Of a stretch of 64,000 nt of DNA, positions 11,681 through 24,255 are shown in pieces. Source of the DNA: Marinomonas sp. SBI8L (GTDB lineage Bacteria > Pseudomonadota > Gammaproteobacteria > Pseudomonadales > Marinomonadaceae); assembly GCF_001624705.1 (NCBI RefSeq), contig NZ_JSEO01000009.1:1-64000 (forward strand), read 5' to 3'. The notes beneath the pieces were generated by a model. That model was not told the origin of the DNA, did no database searches, and worked only from the letters and a program-made list of their open reading frames with translations. Both the position numbers and the translations under genes were made by a program. Position 1 is the first letter of the stretch. Every line of letters begins with the position of its first letter.

Positions 11681-13570
11681 GTGGATTTCCCAAGTCGCTT
11701 TGATGTAATTGTTGTTGGTGGTGGTCATGCTGGCACTGAAGCGGCACTCGCTGCTGCACGCACAGGTGTGAAAACCTTACTTTTAACCCACAACATAGAA
11801 ACGCTAGGGCAGATGTCTTGTAACCCTGCCATTGGTGGTATCGGGAAATCTCACCTAGTTAAAGAAATTGATGCTTTAGGCGGCGCTATGGCACTTGCTA
11901 CAGATAAAGCAGGTATTCAATTTAGAACCTTAAACTCTCGTAAAGGACCTGCTGTTAGAGCAACCCGTGCTCAAGCAGATCGAATTCTTTATAAAGCGGC
12001 GATACGAGACATGTTAGAAAACCAAGAAAACCTTTGGTTGTTCCAACAATCTGTTGAAGACTTAATTGTTGAAAATGGACAAGCATCTGGTGTTGTGACT
12101 CAAACGGGTATTCGCTTTCAAAGTAAAACGGTTGTTTTAACTGCTGGAACCTTTTTAGGTGGCCTTATTCATGTGGGGCTTGAAAATCATGCTGGTGGTC
12201 GTGCTGGTGATCCACCATCTATTGGTTTAGCTGAAAAACTCAGAGCTCTCCCTTTTAGAGTTGACCGCCTTAAAACTGGAACACCTCCACGTATTGATGC
12301 TCGCTCAGTTGATTTTAGTGTGATGCAAGCTCAACCTGGTGATGACATTACACCTGTTATGTCTTACATGGGCTCTAGAGACCTTCATCCGGCACAAATA
12401 AACTGCTTTATTACTCATACCAATGAAAGAACTCACGACATTATTCGTGGTGGTATGGATAGATCACCTATGTATACAGGGGTGATTGATGGTATCGGAC
12501 CAAGGTATTGTCCTTCCATTGAAGATAAGATTGTACGTTTTGCTGATAAGAACTCACATCAGATTTTTGTTGAGCCAGAAGGTTTAACTACGCATGAGCT
12601 ATACCCAAATGGGATTTCAACATCTCTGCCTTTTGATGTGCAAATTGAGCTAGTACGTTCAATGAAAGGTTTTGAAAATGCTCATATTACACGTCCAGGT
12701 TATGCGATTGAGTATGATTATTTTAATCCTCAAGATCTAAAATACTCATTAGAAACGAAACATATGCCTGCTTTGTTCTTTGCTGGTCAAATTAATGGCA
12801 CAACAGGATATGAAGAAGCGGGTGCTCAAGGCTTATTGGCCGGTTTAAATGCCTCTTTATTAGCACAAGGTAAAGACGCTTGGTGTCCAAGACGTGATGA
12901 AGCCTATATCGGTGTATTAGTTGATGACCTTATCACCATGGGGACAAAAGAACCTTATCGTATGTTTACCAGCCGCGCTGAATATCGCTTAATTTTACGT
13001 GAAGATAATGCGGATTTACGTTTAACTGAAAAAGGGCGTGAATTAGGCTTGATTGATGATGAGCGCTGGGCTGCTTTTTGTCACAAAAAAGAAGCGATCG
13101 AAACCGAACAAACCAGACTTAAGTCTAATTGGATTGTGCCTAACACAGATGAAGCGGCAGAAATTAATCCAAAATTAGAAAATCCAATTACTCATGAATT
13201 CAGTTTAATGGACCTACTTAAGCGCCCTGGTGTTGAATATGCTGATGTAGCTAATTTAAAAGATGCTCCTGCAGAGCCTGTTTCAGAACAAGTTGCAGAG
13301 CAAGTACAAATCGCAGTTAAGTATGCTGGTTACATTAGTCGTCAAGCAGAAGATATTGAACGATTACGCCGCCAAGAAAATACACCTTTACCGCTTGATA
13401 TGGACTACGCCAATATTGAAGGCCTATCAAATGAAGTAAAACAAAAGCTGATAGAAGCCAAGCCTGAAACGCTAGCGGCGGCCTCTAGAATCCAAGGCAT
13501 AACCCCTGCTGCGGTTTCATTATTGCTAATCAGTCTTAAAAAACGTGCCATTGCGAGCAAAAGTGCCTAG
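11681..13570 (+). CDS. mnmG: tRNA uridine 5-carboxymethylaminomethyl modification enzyme MnmG (GidA)
   Basis: FAD-binding partner of MnmE in wobble-U34 modification. I choose GTG 11681 ([20 protein letters not shown]), with GAGG five bases upstream. This gives 629 aa, the same length as the E. coli enzyme; an in-frame TTG at 11648 would add an atypical leader. Visible are the Rossmann dinucleotide motif [12 protein letters not shown] near the N-terminus, the conserved [20 protein letters not shown], and the second conserved block [17 protein letters not shown]. It heads the mnmG-rsmG-parA-parB group and is flanked upstream by an origin-like region, as in E. coli. Confidence 0.97.
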   Translation: MDFPSRFDVIVVGGGHAGTEAALAAARTGVKTLLLTHNIETLGQMSCNPAIGGIGKSHLVKEIDALGGAMALATDKAGIQFRTLNSRKGPAVRATRAQADRILYKAAIRDMLENQENLWLFQQSVEDLIVENGQASGVVTQTGIRFQSKTVVLTAGTFLGGLIHVGLENHAGGRAGDPPSIGLAEKLRALPFRVDRLKTGTPPRIDARSVDFSVMQAQPGDDITPVMSYMGSRDLHPAQINCFITHTNERTHDIIRGGMDRSPMYTGVIDGIGPRYCPSIEDKIVRFADKNSHQIFVEPEGLTTHELYPNGISTSLPFDVQIELVRSMKGFENAHITRPGYAIEYDYFNPQDLKYSLETKHMPALFFAGQINGTTGYEEAGAQGLLAGLNASLLAQGKDAWCPRRDEAYIGVLVDDLITMGTKEPYRMFTSRAEYRLILREDNADLRLTEKGRELGLIDDERWAAFCHKKEAIETEQTRLKSNWIVPNTDEAAEINPKLENPITHEFSLMDLLKRPGVEYADVANLKDAPAEPVSEQVAEQVQIAVKYAGYISRQAEDIERLRRQENTPLPLDMDYANIEGLSNEVKQKLIEAKPETLAAASRIQGITPAAVSLLLISLKKRAIASKSA

Positions 13571-13609
13571 AATCAGCAGCCGTTAACCTTATTTTTTACG
13601 GAATTGATT

Positions 13610-14242
13610 GTGACGCATTTTGAGACTATTCAGAAAGGCGCCCAAACGATGGGCGTCGATCTTCCTGAGACAACTATTCAAAAGCTGGTAGATTACCTAG
13701 CGCTATTGCAAAAGTGGAATAAGGCCTACAACCTTACTGCTATCCGCGATGTGGATCAGATGATTGCCTTACATCTAATCGATAGCTTATCAACGATTCC
13801 TTATATTCAGGGTAACAAAATCATAGACGTTGGTACCGGCCCTGGTTTACCTGGCATGGTTCTGGCTATTTGTTTTCCTGAGAAGTCATTTACTCTCCTA
13901 GATAGTAATGGCAAGAAAACACGTTTTTTAACTCAGGTAAAAATGGAGCTAGCTGTTAATAATGTAACAGTAGCTAATGAAAGAGTTGAACAGCATGCTT
14001 TTGCTGGTGAATATGATCACGTTATTTCAAGAGCCTTTGCATCGATTCAGGATATGATTAATTGGACTTTGCCTTTGCCTAAACAAGATGGAAATTTTTT
14101 AGCAATGAAGGGCGTATATCCTGAACAAGAAATTCAAGAGTTACCTGCTGAAGTCTATGTTGATACGGTACATAGTTTAACTGTTCCCCATGTTGACGCA
14201 GAGCGTCACTTGGTCGTCATGAAACGTAAAGGAAGCGAGTAA
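13610..14242 (+). CDS. rsmG: 16S rRNA (guanine527-N7)-methyltransferase RsmG (GidB)
   Basis: SAM-dependent methyltransferase acting on G527 of 16S rRNA; loss in other bacteria gives low-level streptomycin resistance. I choose GTG 13610 (VTHFETIQKG), with GGA eight bases upstream, giving 210 aa. A TTG two codons earlier sits too close to that site. Landmarks are WNKAYNLTAIRD, the SAM-binding IIDVGTGPGLPGMVLAI, and HVISRAFASI. Its stop overlaps the parA start by one base (TAATG), suggesting coupled translation. Confidence 0.95.
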   Translation: MTHFETIQKGAQTMGVDLPETTIQKLVDYLALLQKWNKAYNLTAIRDVDQMIALHLIDSLSTIPYIQGNKIIDVGTGPGLPGMVLAICFPEKSFTLLDSNGKKTRFLTQVKMELAVNNVTVANERVEQHAFAGEYDHVISRAFASIQDMINWTLPLPKQDGNFLAMKGVYPEQEIQELPAEVYVDTVHSLTVPHVDAERHLVVMKRKGSE

Positions 14243-15009
14243 TGGCAAAAATTATAGCCGTCACTAACCAAAAAGGCGGTGTCGGTAAAACCACAACCTG
14301 TGTCAACTTAGCGGCATCATTAACAGCGATGAAGCGCAGGGTGCTGCTTATCGACTTAGATCCACAAGGTAATGCCACTACAGGAAGTGGGGTAGACAAG
14401 GAGTCTTTAAGTGTCAGCGTATTTGATGTTCTGGTTGGAACGCATGGAGTCAAAGATGCTGTGGTAGATGTTGAGCCCGCTGGTTATAGTGTGTTACCTG
14501 CAAATGGTGACTTAACCGGTGCTGAAGTTGTATTGTTGGATTTACCTAGCAAAGAAACACGGCTTAGATCAGCGCTCTATGAAGTAGAGCAAGAATACGA
14601 CTTCGTTTTGCTTGATTGCCCGCCTTCTTTGAATATGCTCACTGTAAATGCGTTAGCGGCAGCACAAGGTGTGCTCATTCCTGTACAGTGCGAATACTAT
14701 GCGCTAGAAGGTTTAACCGCATTGTTACAGACCATAGAGCGTATTACACAAGCTTTAAATCCTACTTTGGCCATAGAGGGGATCCTACGTACCATGTATG
14801 ACCCAAGGCCAAGTCTTACTCATGATGTATCTCAGCAGTTAATAAAACACTTCGAAGAAAAAGTTTATGATACCGTGGTACCGCGTAATATTCGTTTAGC
14901 AGAAGCACCAAGTTATGGTGTGCCTGTTTTACACTACGAAAAGCAATCGCGAGGTGCAATTGCATACCTTGCTTTAGCTGGTGAGTTTATTCGTAAAAAT
15001 CAGGCCTAA
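14242..15009 (+). CDS. parA: Chromosome partitioning ATPase ParA (Soj)
   Basis: Deviant Walker-type ATPase that, with ParB and parS, moves newly replicated origins. The 255-aa protein starts MAKIIAVTNQKGGVGKTTT with the deviant Walker A at about 10-18, followed by LLIDLDPQGNATTG and DFVLLDCPPSL. There is no N-terminal helix-turn-helix, so it is the chromosomal (type Ib-like) form. It overlaps rsmG by one base and is followed by parB 86 bp later. Confidence 0.97.
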   Translation: MAKIIAVTNQKGGVGKTTTCVNLAASLTAMKRRVLLIDLDPQGNATTGSGVDKESLSVSVFDVLVGTHGVKDAVVDVEPAGYSVLPANGDLTGAEVVLLDLPSKETRLRSALYEVEQEYDFVLLDCPPSLNMLTVNALAAAQGVLIPVQCEYYALEGLTALLQTIERITQALNPTLAIEGILRTMYDPRPSLTHDVSQQLIKHFEEKVYDTVVPRNIRLAEAPSYGVPVLHYEKQSRGAIAYLALAGEFIRKNQA

Positions 15010-15095
15010 AAATTGCCTGAATATCAAGAAAGTTAGCAGTAGTTAAAGCATGCTTTTGTCGTAACAAGAGTATTACTTGTAAAAAGGGTTAGAAG

Positions 15096-15980
15096 ATGAC
15101 GGTAAAAAAACGTGGTTTAGGTAGAGGCTTAGATGCCTTATTAGCACCTCAGGTTGTTGCTAATGAAGAGCAAACAGATGAGGTGGTAGAGCAGCTGACA
15201 GGGCTTACCTATCTAGATCATGACTTACTCTGCAAAGGTAAGTTTCAACCTCGTCGTGATATGAACTCAGTTCAACTTGATGAATTGGCTATTTCTATCA
15301 AACAGCAAGGGATAATGCAGCCTATTGTTGTTCGTCCAATAGAAAGCGGTAAATATGAAATTATTGCCGGTGAAAGGCGCTGGCGCGCTGCTAAAATCGC
15401 CGAATTATCAAAAGTTCCAGTTATTGTGCGTCATGTGGAAGATTCTGACGCGGTTGTCTTAGCTCTCATTGAAAACATTCAACGCGAAGATCTTAATCCA
15501 GTAGAAGAAGCCATTGCTTTACAACGTTTAATTGAAGAGTTTGAATTGACTCAACAAGAGGTCGCTGAAACTGTTGGTAAATCCCGTTCAGCAGTGGCGA
15601 ATTTATTGCGACTATTGAGCCTAACCCCAGAAGTAAGACGCCTACTAGAGCATGGTGACCTAGAAATGGGTCATGCTCGTGCTTTACTGCCTCTTGAGCA
15701 TGACGAACAGATTCATGCTGCCTCTCAAGTGGTTACAAAAAGCATGTCTGTTAGGGAAACTGAGCGCTTAGTGAAGGCGATTCAGTTTAAATCGCAAAAC
15801 ACTGATCAAGAAAGCGTCAGTCTCCCTGATTTCAGCCAAAGGGAAGAAAACATTAGCCAGAAAATTAATGCGGCGGTGAAGATTCAACAAAACCCGAAAG
15901 GTAAAGGGAAATTGGTAATTGAATACCGTAACCCTGAGCACTTGGAATTGCTGTTAAGTGAACTATTTGAGGCCAACTAA
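15096..15980 (+). CDS. parB: Chromosome partitioning protein ParB (Spo0J)
   Basis: CTPase that loads on parS and spreads along DNA to form the partition complex. The 294-aa protein starts with the ParA-stimulating segment KKRGLGRGLDALL. It then has the CTP-binding ParB/Srx region with QPRRDM, GIMQPIVVRP and EIIAGERRWRAAK (about 50-110), and a helix-turn-helix (LTQQEVAETVGKSRSAVANL, about 150-170). A C-terminal dimerisation domain follows. I found no clear parS palindrome in the window. A hairpin terminator directly follows the stop. Confidence 0.96.
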   Translation: MTVKKRGLGRGLDALLAPQVVANEEQTDEVVEQLTGLTYLDHDLLCKGKFQPRRDMNSVQLDELAISIKQQGIMQPIVVRPIESGKYEIIAGERRWRAAKIAELSKVPVIVRHVEDSDAVVLALIENIQREDLNPVEEAIALQRLIEEFELTQQEVAETVGKSRSAVANLLRLLSLTPEVRRLLEHGDLEMGHARALLPLEHDEQIHAASQVVTKSMSVRETERLVKAIQFKSQNTDQESVSLPDFSQREENISQKINAAVKIQQNPKGKGKLVIEYRNPEHLELLLSELFEAN

Positions 15981-16003
15981 GGGCCTCATATGCGTTTTTT
16001 TTG
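15968..16003 (+). terminator. Rho-independent terminator at the parB end
   Basis: TGAGGCC (15968-15974) and GGCCTCA (15982-15988) form a stem overlapping the parB stop codon, followed by TATGCG and a run of eight T residues. It separates parB from the atp operon. Confidence 0.75.
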
Positions 16004-16055
16004 TGCATTTTTTCCATAAAACTTAAGAATCATCGACATGAATAGCCCTATAGTG

Positions 16056-16084
16056 TTGAACGCGCCACATATTCCCCCTATAAT
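16056..16084 (+). promoter_or_regulatory. Sigma-70 promoter of the atp operon
   Basis: TTGAAC (16056-16061) and a perfect TATAAT (16079-16084) are separated by exactly 17 nt. The element lies after the parB terminator and about 118 bp before atpI, so it is the likely main promoter for atpIBEFHAGDC. Confidence 0.75.
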
Positions 16085-16201
16085 GCGTCGAATTTTTAAC
16101 CTCTAGGGTATTTTGTAGATTCAAATTAAGTATTTGAGTTTGTTAAATAAGCTGGTAATTATTCGGTTTGTTTAGCGGCAAAATTTAGAGATTTGGTACC
16201 G

Positions 16202-16606
16202 ATGACACAGAGTAAGCCACTAAGTTCTAAAGAACTTATTAAAGCGAAAAAAACAGCAGTCTACCGCTTTGTCTTTTTTCAGTTTTTAGCGGCGTGTGCT
16301 GTTTCAGTGGTTATTTACTTTGCGAATAGTGAGTTATCTGCCTACTCATTTTTTTTAGGCGCTATCGCAAGTGTAATACCAAGTGCCTATATGGCGTTTA
16401 GAGTATTTGGAAGTAAAAAGGTTAGACCGGCTCAAGAGATCGCGAAATCTTTTTACAAAGGCGAAGCTGGCAAGTTAATCATCACTGCAATCATGATGAG
16501 CCTGATTTTTAGCCTAGTAAAACCATTAGCCGCAGGTTACTTCTTTGCAGGTTTTGGTATGACAGTTTTAAGCCATTGGCTTAGCCCTTTTGTCCTCAAG
16601 CACTAA
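16202..16606 (+). CDS. atpI: ATP synthase subunit I
   Basis: Small membrane protein thought to help assemble the c-ring of the Fo motor. The 134-aa protein (start MTQSKPLSSKELIKAKK) has about four hydrophobic segments, with a basic N-terminus. I choose ATG 16202; an in-frame TTG three codons earlier is less likely. The assignment rests mainly on its place as first gene of a complete atp operon, since the family is weakly conserved. It lies about 50 bp before atpB. Confidence 0.85.
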   Translation: MTQSKPLSSKELIKAKKTAVYRFVFFQFLAACAVSVVIYFANSELSAYSFFLGAIASVIPSAYMAFRVFGSKKVRPAQEIAKSFYKGEAGKLIITAIMMSLIFSLVKPLAAGYFFAGFGMTVLSHWLSPFVLKH

Positions 16607-16637
16607 GGACAATTGGATGACAGTTTTTAATCATTAA

Positions 16638-17477
<840 letters not shown>

Positions 17478-17543
17478 GATCTTGGTGTAAAACGAGCACA
17501 GAGTTATATAAAGTTTTTTTAAACCTTCAATCTAAAACTATGA

Positions 17544-17816
<273 letters not shown>

Positions 17817-17870
17817 GTTTTTGCTTTTTTTGCAAGAATTTTTTAAACGACTTAGAGCGAGGATATTAGC

Positions 17871-18341
17871 GTGAACTTAAATCTCACACTTATAGGCCAA
17901 GCTATCTCGTTTGCCTTTTTTGTCTGGTTCTGCATGAAGTATGTGTGGCCACCAGTAATTGCTGCGCTTGAAGAGCGTAGTGCAAAAATTGCAGATGGTT
18001 TAGAAGCAGCTAACCGTGCTTCACGTGATTTAGAGTTGGCTCAAGAAAAAGCCACTCATACTTTACGTGAGAGCAAGGAACAAGCGGCCGAAATTATTGA
18101 ACAAGCCAACAAACGGGCTAACCAAATTATTGACGAAGCAAAAGAACAAGCATTGGCTGATGGCCAACGTTTGCGCGATGCAGCAAATTCTGAGATTGAA
18201 CAAGACGTTGTTCGTGCTAAAGAAGCACTACGCGCTCAAGTTTCTCAACTTGCTCTTATCGGTGCTGAGAAGATTTTGGGTGCCAGTGTTGACGAGAAAG
18301 CCCACAGCGAACTAGTTGAAAAACTAGCACAAGAGCTTTAA
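17871..18341 (+). CDS. atpF: F1Fo ATP synthase subunit b
   Basis: Peripheral-stalk subunit with one N-terminal membrane helix (about 6-25) and a long charged coiled coil rich in Ala, Glu, Lys and Arg. At 156 aa it matches the E. coli protein. The start is GTG, preceded by GCGAGGA at good distance. The motif [22 protein letters not shown] is typical. It works as a dimer linking subunit a to delta/alpha. Confidence 0.97.
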   Translation: MNLNLTLIGQAISFAFFVWFCMKYVWPPVIAALEERSAKIADGLEAANRASRDLELAQEKATHTLRESKEQAAEIIEQANKRANQIIDEAKEQALADGQRLRDAANSEIEQDVVRAKEALRAQVSQLALIGAEKILGASVDEKAHSELVEKLAQEL

Positions 18342-18352
18342 GCGAGGGTCCA

Positions 18353-18889
18353 ATGGCTGAATTAATGACAGTCGCTCGCCCGTATGCCAAAGCTGCGTTT
18401 GAAGTTGCTCGTGAGCAAGGTCAAGTAGCAGAATGGGCCAATATGCTTAGCGTATTGGCTACCGCTGCGAGTGACACGACATTAGCACAGGCAGTGCAAA
18501 ATCCTGCTTTTAGTGCTGAAGAAAAAGCAAACGCGTTGGCAGATGTTTGCAATGAAGTGATGACAGATCAAGGTAAAAACTTTGTGAAATCATTGTCGGA
18601 AAATGGCCGCCTAACTTTGTTGGTAGCAATTTCCGAATTGTTTAATCAGTTCAAACTGAACTTCGAAAAAGCAGTCGACGTTAATATGACGTCAGCTTAC
18701 GAACTTTCAGCTGAACAAGAGCAAGCAATCAGTGCTTCATTGAGCAAAAAGTTGGACCGTACCGTCAACTTGGCGACTGAAACAGACGCAAGCCTTATCG
18801 GTGGCGTGGTTATCCGTACAGGCGATTTAATCATCGACGGATCAGTTCGCGGGAAACTTGCGAAACTGGCCGAGGCGATAAACTCCTAG
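18353..18889 (+). CDS. atpH: F1Fo ATP synthase subunit delta
   Basis: Peripheral-stalk subunit that caps the F1 alpha hexamer. The 178-aa protein starts MAELMTVARPYAKAAFEVAR, a hallmark of the family, and ends with IGGVVIRTGDLIIDGSVRGKL. It is spaced 11 bp after atpF and about 38 bp before atpA. The length is normal. Confidence 0.97.
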   Translation: MAELMTVARPYAKAAFEVAREQGQVAEWANMLSVLATAASDTTLAQAVQNPAFSAEEKANALADVCNEVMTDQGKNFVKSLSENGRLTLLVAISELFNQFKLNFEKAVDVNMTSAYELSAEQEQAISASLSKKLDRTVNLATETDASLIGGVVIRTGDLIIDGSVRGKLAKLAEAINS

Positions 18890-18927
18890 CGTTTCGATAA
18901 ATCGAAACCAGGGTTGAGGAATTTAGC

Positions 18928-20472
18928 ATGCAGCAACTGAATCCATCTGAGATCAGCGAGATTATCAAGAAGCGCATCGAGAACCTTGATGTGACTTCTG
19001 AAGCCCAAAATGAGGGCACAATTGTCAGCGTAGCAGACGGTATCGTATTGATTCACGGTCTGGCTGATGTAATGTACGGGGAAATGATCGAATTCCCTGG
19101 TGGTGTTTATGGTATGGCATTGAACCTAGAGCGTGACTCTGTAGGTGCTGTAGTATTAGGCGGCTACCAAAATCTAGTCGAAGGTCAAAAAGTTAAGTGT
19201 ACTGGTCGTATTTTGGAAGTTCCAATCGGTCCAGAACTACTAGGTCGTGTTGTTGACGCATTGGGTAACCCAATCGACGGCAAAGGTCCTGTAAATGCAC
19301 AGCTTACTGATGCGGTTGAAAAGGTTGCACCTGGTGTAATCGAACGTCAATCAGTAGACCAGCCTATCCAAACTGGTTATAAAGCAATTGACGCAATGGT
19401 TCCTGTTGGTCGTGGTCAGCGTGAGTTGATCATCGGTGACCGTCAGGTTGGTAAAACAGCACTCGCTATCGATACAATCATTGCTCAAAAAGGCAGTGGT
19501 ATTAAGTGTGTGTATGTAGCCATTGGTCAAAAGCAATCTACTATCGCTAACGTAGTACAAAAGCTAGAAGAAAACGGCGCATTAGAGTACACAACAGTTG
19601 TTTCAGCTGGTGCTTCTGATCCTGCTTCTATGCTTTACCTTGCACCATACACTGGTTGCACAATGGGTGAGTACTTCCGTGACCGCGGTGAAGATGCCCT
19701 AATTATTTATGATGATTTGACTAAACAAGCTTGGGCTTACCGTCAAATTTCATTGCTACTACGTCGTCCACCAGGTCGTGAAGCGTACCCAGGTGACGTA
19801 TTCTATCTTCACTCTCGTCTTCTTGAGCGTGCGTCTCGTGTAAACACAGACTACGTTGAGAAATTCACCAATGGTGAAGTGAAAGGTAAGACAGGTTCTT
19901 TGACTGCGCTACCCATCATCGAGACTCAAGGTGGTGACGTATCAGCATTCGTACCAACCAACGTAATCTCCATCACTGATGGTCAGATTTTCTTGGAAAC
20001 AAGCTTGTTCAACGCAGGTATTCGTCCTGCAATGAACGCGGGTATCTCTGTATCCCGTGTTGGTGGTGCTGCACAAACTAAAATCATCAAGAAACTAGGT
20101 GGCGGTATCCGTCTTGCCCTAGCTCAGTATCGTGAATTGGCGGCTTTCGCTCAGTTCGCATCTGACCTTGATGAAGCTACTCGTAAACAGCTAGAGCACG
20201 GTAAACAGGTTACTGAACTGATGAAACAGAAGCAGTTTAGCCCTATGTCTATAGCTGATATGGGCGTAATCCTTTACGCTGCCAACGATGGCTTCCTTGA
20301 AGATGTTGAAACAAACAAGATTGGTAGTTTTGAACAGTCTTTGCTTAGCTACATGAACAGCGAACACGCTGATCTTATGGCTGACATTAACAAAACTGGC
20401 AATTATAACGGCGAGATTGAAGCGACTTTTAAAGCGGCAATCGAGAAGTTTAAAGCGACACAAACTTGGTAA
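18928..20472 (+). CDS. atpA: F1Fo ATP synthase subunit alpha
   Basis: Non-catalytic nucleotide-binding subunit of F1. The 514-aa protein has the N-terminal helix [18 protein letters not shown], Walker [10 protein letters not shown] (about 169-177), and the conserved [19 protein letters not shown] region supplying the arginine finger. The C-terminal helical domain is complete. The length matches E. coli (513). Confidence 0.98.
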   Translation: MQQLNPSEISEIIKKRIENLDVTSEAQNEGTIVSVADGIVLIHGLADVMYGEMIEFPGGVYGMALNLERDSVGAVVLGGYQNLVEGQKVKCTGRILEVPIGPELLGRVVDALGNPIDGKGPVNAQLTDAVEKVAPGVIERQSVDQPIQTGYKAIDAMVPVGRGQRELIIGDRQVGKTALAIDTIIAQKGSGIKCVYVAIGQKQSTIANVVQKLEENGALEYTTVVSAGASDPASMLYLAPYTGCTMGEYFRDRGEDALIIYDDLTKQAWAYRQISLLLRRPPGREAYPGDVFYLHSRLLERASRVNTDYVEKFTNGEVKGKTGSLTALPIIETQGGDVSAFVPTNVISITDGQIFLETSLFNAGIRPAMNAGISVSRVGGAAQTKIIKKLGGGIRLALAQYRELAAFAQFASDLDEATRKQLEHGKQVTELMKQKQFSPMSIADMGVILYAANDGFLEDVETNKIGSFEQSLLSYMNSEHADLMADINKTGNYNGEIEATFKAAIEKFKATQTW

Positions 20473-20556
20473 TAAGTTGGTGGAAGCTACGCAAGTAGCC
20501 TCCACCAGTCTCTATTTGCAGTTTGTGAATTAACATTCTCACAAGGGCAGTTCATT

Positions 20557-21417
20557 ATGGCAGTCGGAAAAGAGATACGTACTCAGATTTCGAGCATTAA
20601 CAATACGCGTAAAATTACTCGCGCTATGGAAAAAGTAGCTGCAAGTAAAACGCGTAAAGCTCAGGATCGTATGGCCGCTTCTCGTCCGTATGCGGAACGA
20701 ATTCGCCAAGTAATTGGCCATTTGGCTAATGCGAATCCTGAGTATAAACACCGTTACCTTACCGAGCGTGAGGCGAAGCGTGTTGGTTATATCGTAGTCT
20801 CTTCTGACCGTGGATTATGTGGTGGTTTGAACGTTAACGTGTTCAAGAAAACCATTAAAGATATGGAACAGTTTGCTAACGACGGAATCGAAATCGATGT
20901 CTGTGCTGTTGGCTCTAAAGCTGTTTCTTTCTTCAATAATTACGGCGGAAACGTTACAGCAGCCGTTACCGGATTAGGTGACGCACCTGAAGCAGAAAAC
21001 CTAGTAGGTAGTGTGAAGGTGATGCTGGACGCATTTGATGAAGGCAAAATTGATCGTCTTTATGTAGTTTCAAACGAGTTCGTGAATACCATGACTCAGA
21101 AACCACGTGTCGAGCAGCTTTTACCTCTAAATGCGGAAGAGAATGCAGAGTTACAGCACCACTGGGATTACATTTACGAACCAGAAGCTGTTGAGATTTT
21201 GAACGATTTATTAGTTCGTTATATTGAATCTCAAGTATATCAGTCTGTAGTTGAAAACATTGCGTGTGAACAAGCAGCTCGTATGCTTGCCATGAAAAAC
21301 GCGACTGACAACGCTGGTGATATCATTAATGAATTACAGTTGGTGTACAACAAGGCTCGTCAGGCAGCGATCACTCAGGAAATTTCTGAGATTGTAAGCG
21401 GCGCGGCAGCGGTTTAA
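20557..21417 (+). CDS. atpG: F1Fo ATP synthase subunit gamma
   Basis: Central rotor shaft of F1. The 286-aa protein begins [20 protein letters not shown] and ends with [21 protein letters not shown], the paired N- and C-terminal helices that form the coiled-coil shaft. [11 protein letters not shown] marks the middle Rossmann-like domain. The length is normal, and the gene is placed between atpA and atpD as expected. Confidence 0.98.
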   Translation: MAVGKEIRTQISSINNTRKITRAMEKVAASKTRKAQDRMAASRPYAERIRQVIGHLANANPEYKHRYLTEREAKRVGYIVVSSDRGLCGGLNVNVFKKTIKDMEQFANDGIEIDVCAVGSKAVSFFNNYGGNVTAAVTGLGDAPEAENLVGSVKVMLDAFDEGKIDRLYVVSNEFVNTMTQKPRVEQLLPLNAEENAELQHHWDYIYEPEAVEILNDLLVRYIESQVYQSVVENIACEQAARMLAMKNATDNAGDIINELQLVYNKARQAAITQEISEIVSGAAAV

Positions 21418-21433
21418 GGTATTTAGGTATTAA

Positions 21434-22822
<1,389 letters not shown>

Positions 22823-22880
22823 CCATGCATAACCGACAGCGTCATTGCTGTTGGTTAAGCCTGACATAGAGAGGCATCTT

Positions 22881-23297
22881 ATGGCTATCACAGTTCACTG
22901 CGATATCGTAAGCGCTGAGCAAGAGATTTTCTCTGGATCGGTAGAGACTCTTGTGGCAGCCGGTAGTTTTGGTGATCTAGGTATTAAACCTGGTCATGCA
23001 CCATTACTGACTCCACTGCTTCCAGGCCCTGTTCGCGTGGTTAAACAAAACGGTGAAGAAGAGATTATCTTCGTATCGGGTGGTTTCCTTGAAGTGCAAC
23101 CACACCGTGTAACCGTCTTGGCAGACACCGCTATTCGTGCCCATGATCTGGACGAAGCGGCTGCTCTAGAAGCGAAGAAACATGCAGAGGAATTACTGGA
23201 TCAACAGAATTCAGATATTGATTTCTCTCGTGCTACCGCTCAACTAGCAGAAGCCGTTGCTCGACTACGTACTATTAGTCAACTTCGCTCGAAGTAA
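22881..23297 (+). CDS. atpC: F1Fo ATP synthase subunit epsilon
   Basis: Rotor subunit that couples gamma to the c-ring and can inhibit ATP hydrolysis. I choose ATG 22881 ([19 protein letters not shown]), which follows GAGAGG and gives 138 aa, the family norm. An in-frame TTG at 22845 would add an implausible leader. The N-terminal beta-sandwich has the signature [14 protein letters not shown], and a C-terminal two-helix hairpin follows. Last gene of the operon, ending at a strong terminator. Confidence 0.97.
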   Translation: MAITVHCDIVSAEQEIFSGSVETLVAAGSFGDLGIKPGHAPLLTPLLPGPVRVVKQNGEEEIIFVSGGFLEVQPHRVTVLADTAIRAHDLDEAAALEAKKHAEELLDQQNSDIDFSRATAQLAEAVARLRTISQLRSK

Positions 23298-23315
23298 CTG
23301 ATAACGTAAAAGAGT

Positions 23316-23355
23316 CAAAAAAGCCCCGCTTACTTAGGTAAACGGGGCTTTTTTA
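23316..23355 (+). terminator. Strong rho-independent terminator after the atp operon
   Basis: AAGCCCCGCTTAC pairs with GTAAACGGGGCTT (one G-U) around a TTAG loop and is followed by TTTTTT. A-runs on the other side mean the same hairpin could also terminate the minus-strand regulator gene ending at 23376, so it may act in both directions. Confidence 0.9.
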
Positions 23356-23375
23356 TATCTATAAATTGCCCTGAG

Positions 23376-24122
23376 CTAGAGTAAGCCCCACAGGGTATTA
23401 AAGATAATTTGCTGAGCCATGGCGATGTCTTTTGACTCGAGTACAACAGCTGATGGGAAGTTATCACTGGCTAAAGAGATAATGGCACACTTAGGTGGAT
23501 AGATAGCAATATAGCTGGCATCAACCGCGCCTTCTGTACGTATCCATTTACGTTCAGACAACTCTGCATCCTCACCACCATCTCCAATCGCAATAACATT
23601 TACCTTGATGCCTAGCTTAATTCTTTGTTTAGTAAAGTTAGGAAAAGGGCGGTACAAAAAAGGACGAATAGGCTTAGAGGAAAATACACAATACTCTTTC
23701 TCTTTGTTTTCTTGCTCTGAAACCACATTAAGAATATCCCTCAGTACCCATTCAATCCCTTCATCACCTTCATAATATCGTACATTGGTTTGGTGGTAAT
23801 CCGGTTGCATTTGATGCAAGTTGGGGATGATTGAATGCTTTAAGGAGTCTATTGCTTTATCAAGGTTTGTTCGCTTTTCTTCAGCGAGTTTTAAGAGAAT
23901 TTCAGGATTTTCAGCACTAAAGAAGCGGCGTTTTCCTTTTGGGAAGTAGCTCACAACGCCTTTAGCTTGTAATTGCTTTAATGATTCATAGGCTGAGCCA
24001 CGGTTAATGCCACTCTTATCTGCGATATCTCTGATAGAAGCAGGCCCGAGTTGTAATAAGGTCTGATATAACAGGGTTTCTCTAGGGCTTAAGCCTAATT
24101 GATCAAAAGCTTGCTGAATCAT
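23376..24122 (-). CDS. TrmB-like HTH transcriptional regulator
   Basis: A 248-aa protein whose first 75 residues form a winged helix-turn-helix of the TrmB type (LGLSPRETLLYQTLLQLGPASIRDIADKSGINRGSAYESL). A helical linker follows (about 75-105), then a C-terminal sensing domain with WVLRDILNVV and YCVFSSKPIRPFLYRPFPNF, resembling the phospholipase-D-like fold found in TrmB relatives. TrmB regulators are best known from archaea, where they control sugar uptake; this ligand is unknown. It is divergent from tcdA with a 133-bp gap and converges with the atp operon. No target gene is indicated by context. Confidence 0.75.
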   Translation of the reverse strand: MIQQAFDQLGLSPRETLLYQTLLQLGPASIRDIADKSGINRGSAYESLKQLQAKGVVSYFPKGKRRFFSAENPEILLKLAEEKRTNLDKAIDSLKHSIIPNLHQMQPDYHQTNVRYYEGDEGIEWVLRDILNVVSEQENKEKEYCVFSSKPIRPFLYRPFPNFTKQRIKLGIKVNVIAIGDGGEDAELSERKWIRTEGAVDASYIAIYPPKCAIISLASDNFPSAVVLESKDIAMAQQIIFNTLWGLL

Positions 24123-24255
24123 ATTTATTCATCTTCCATAAAGCTAAAAGCTCGCTGTGATTGCGCGGTAAAATTGCGTAAAATTCCATTTTAAGCAAGT
24201 TAGCAATAAGTTGCGATCCTATTGTTGAGATAAGTGTTTAGTTTGGGGTTGGTTT

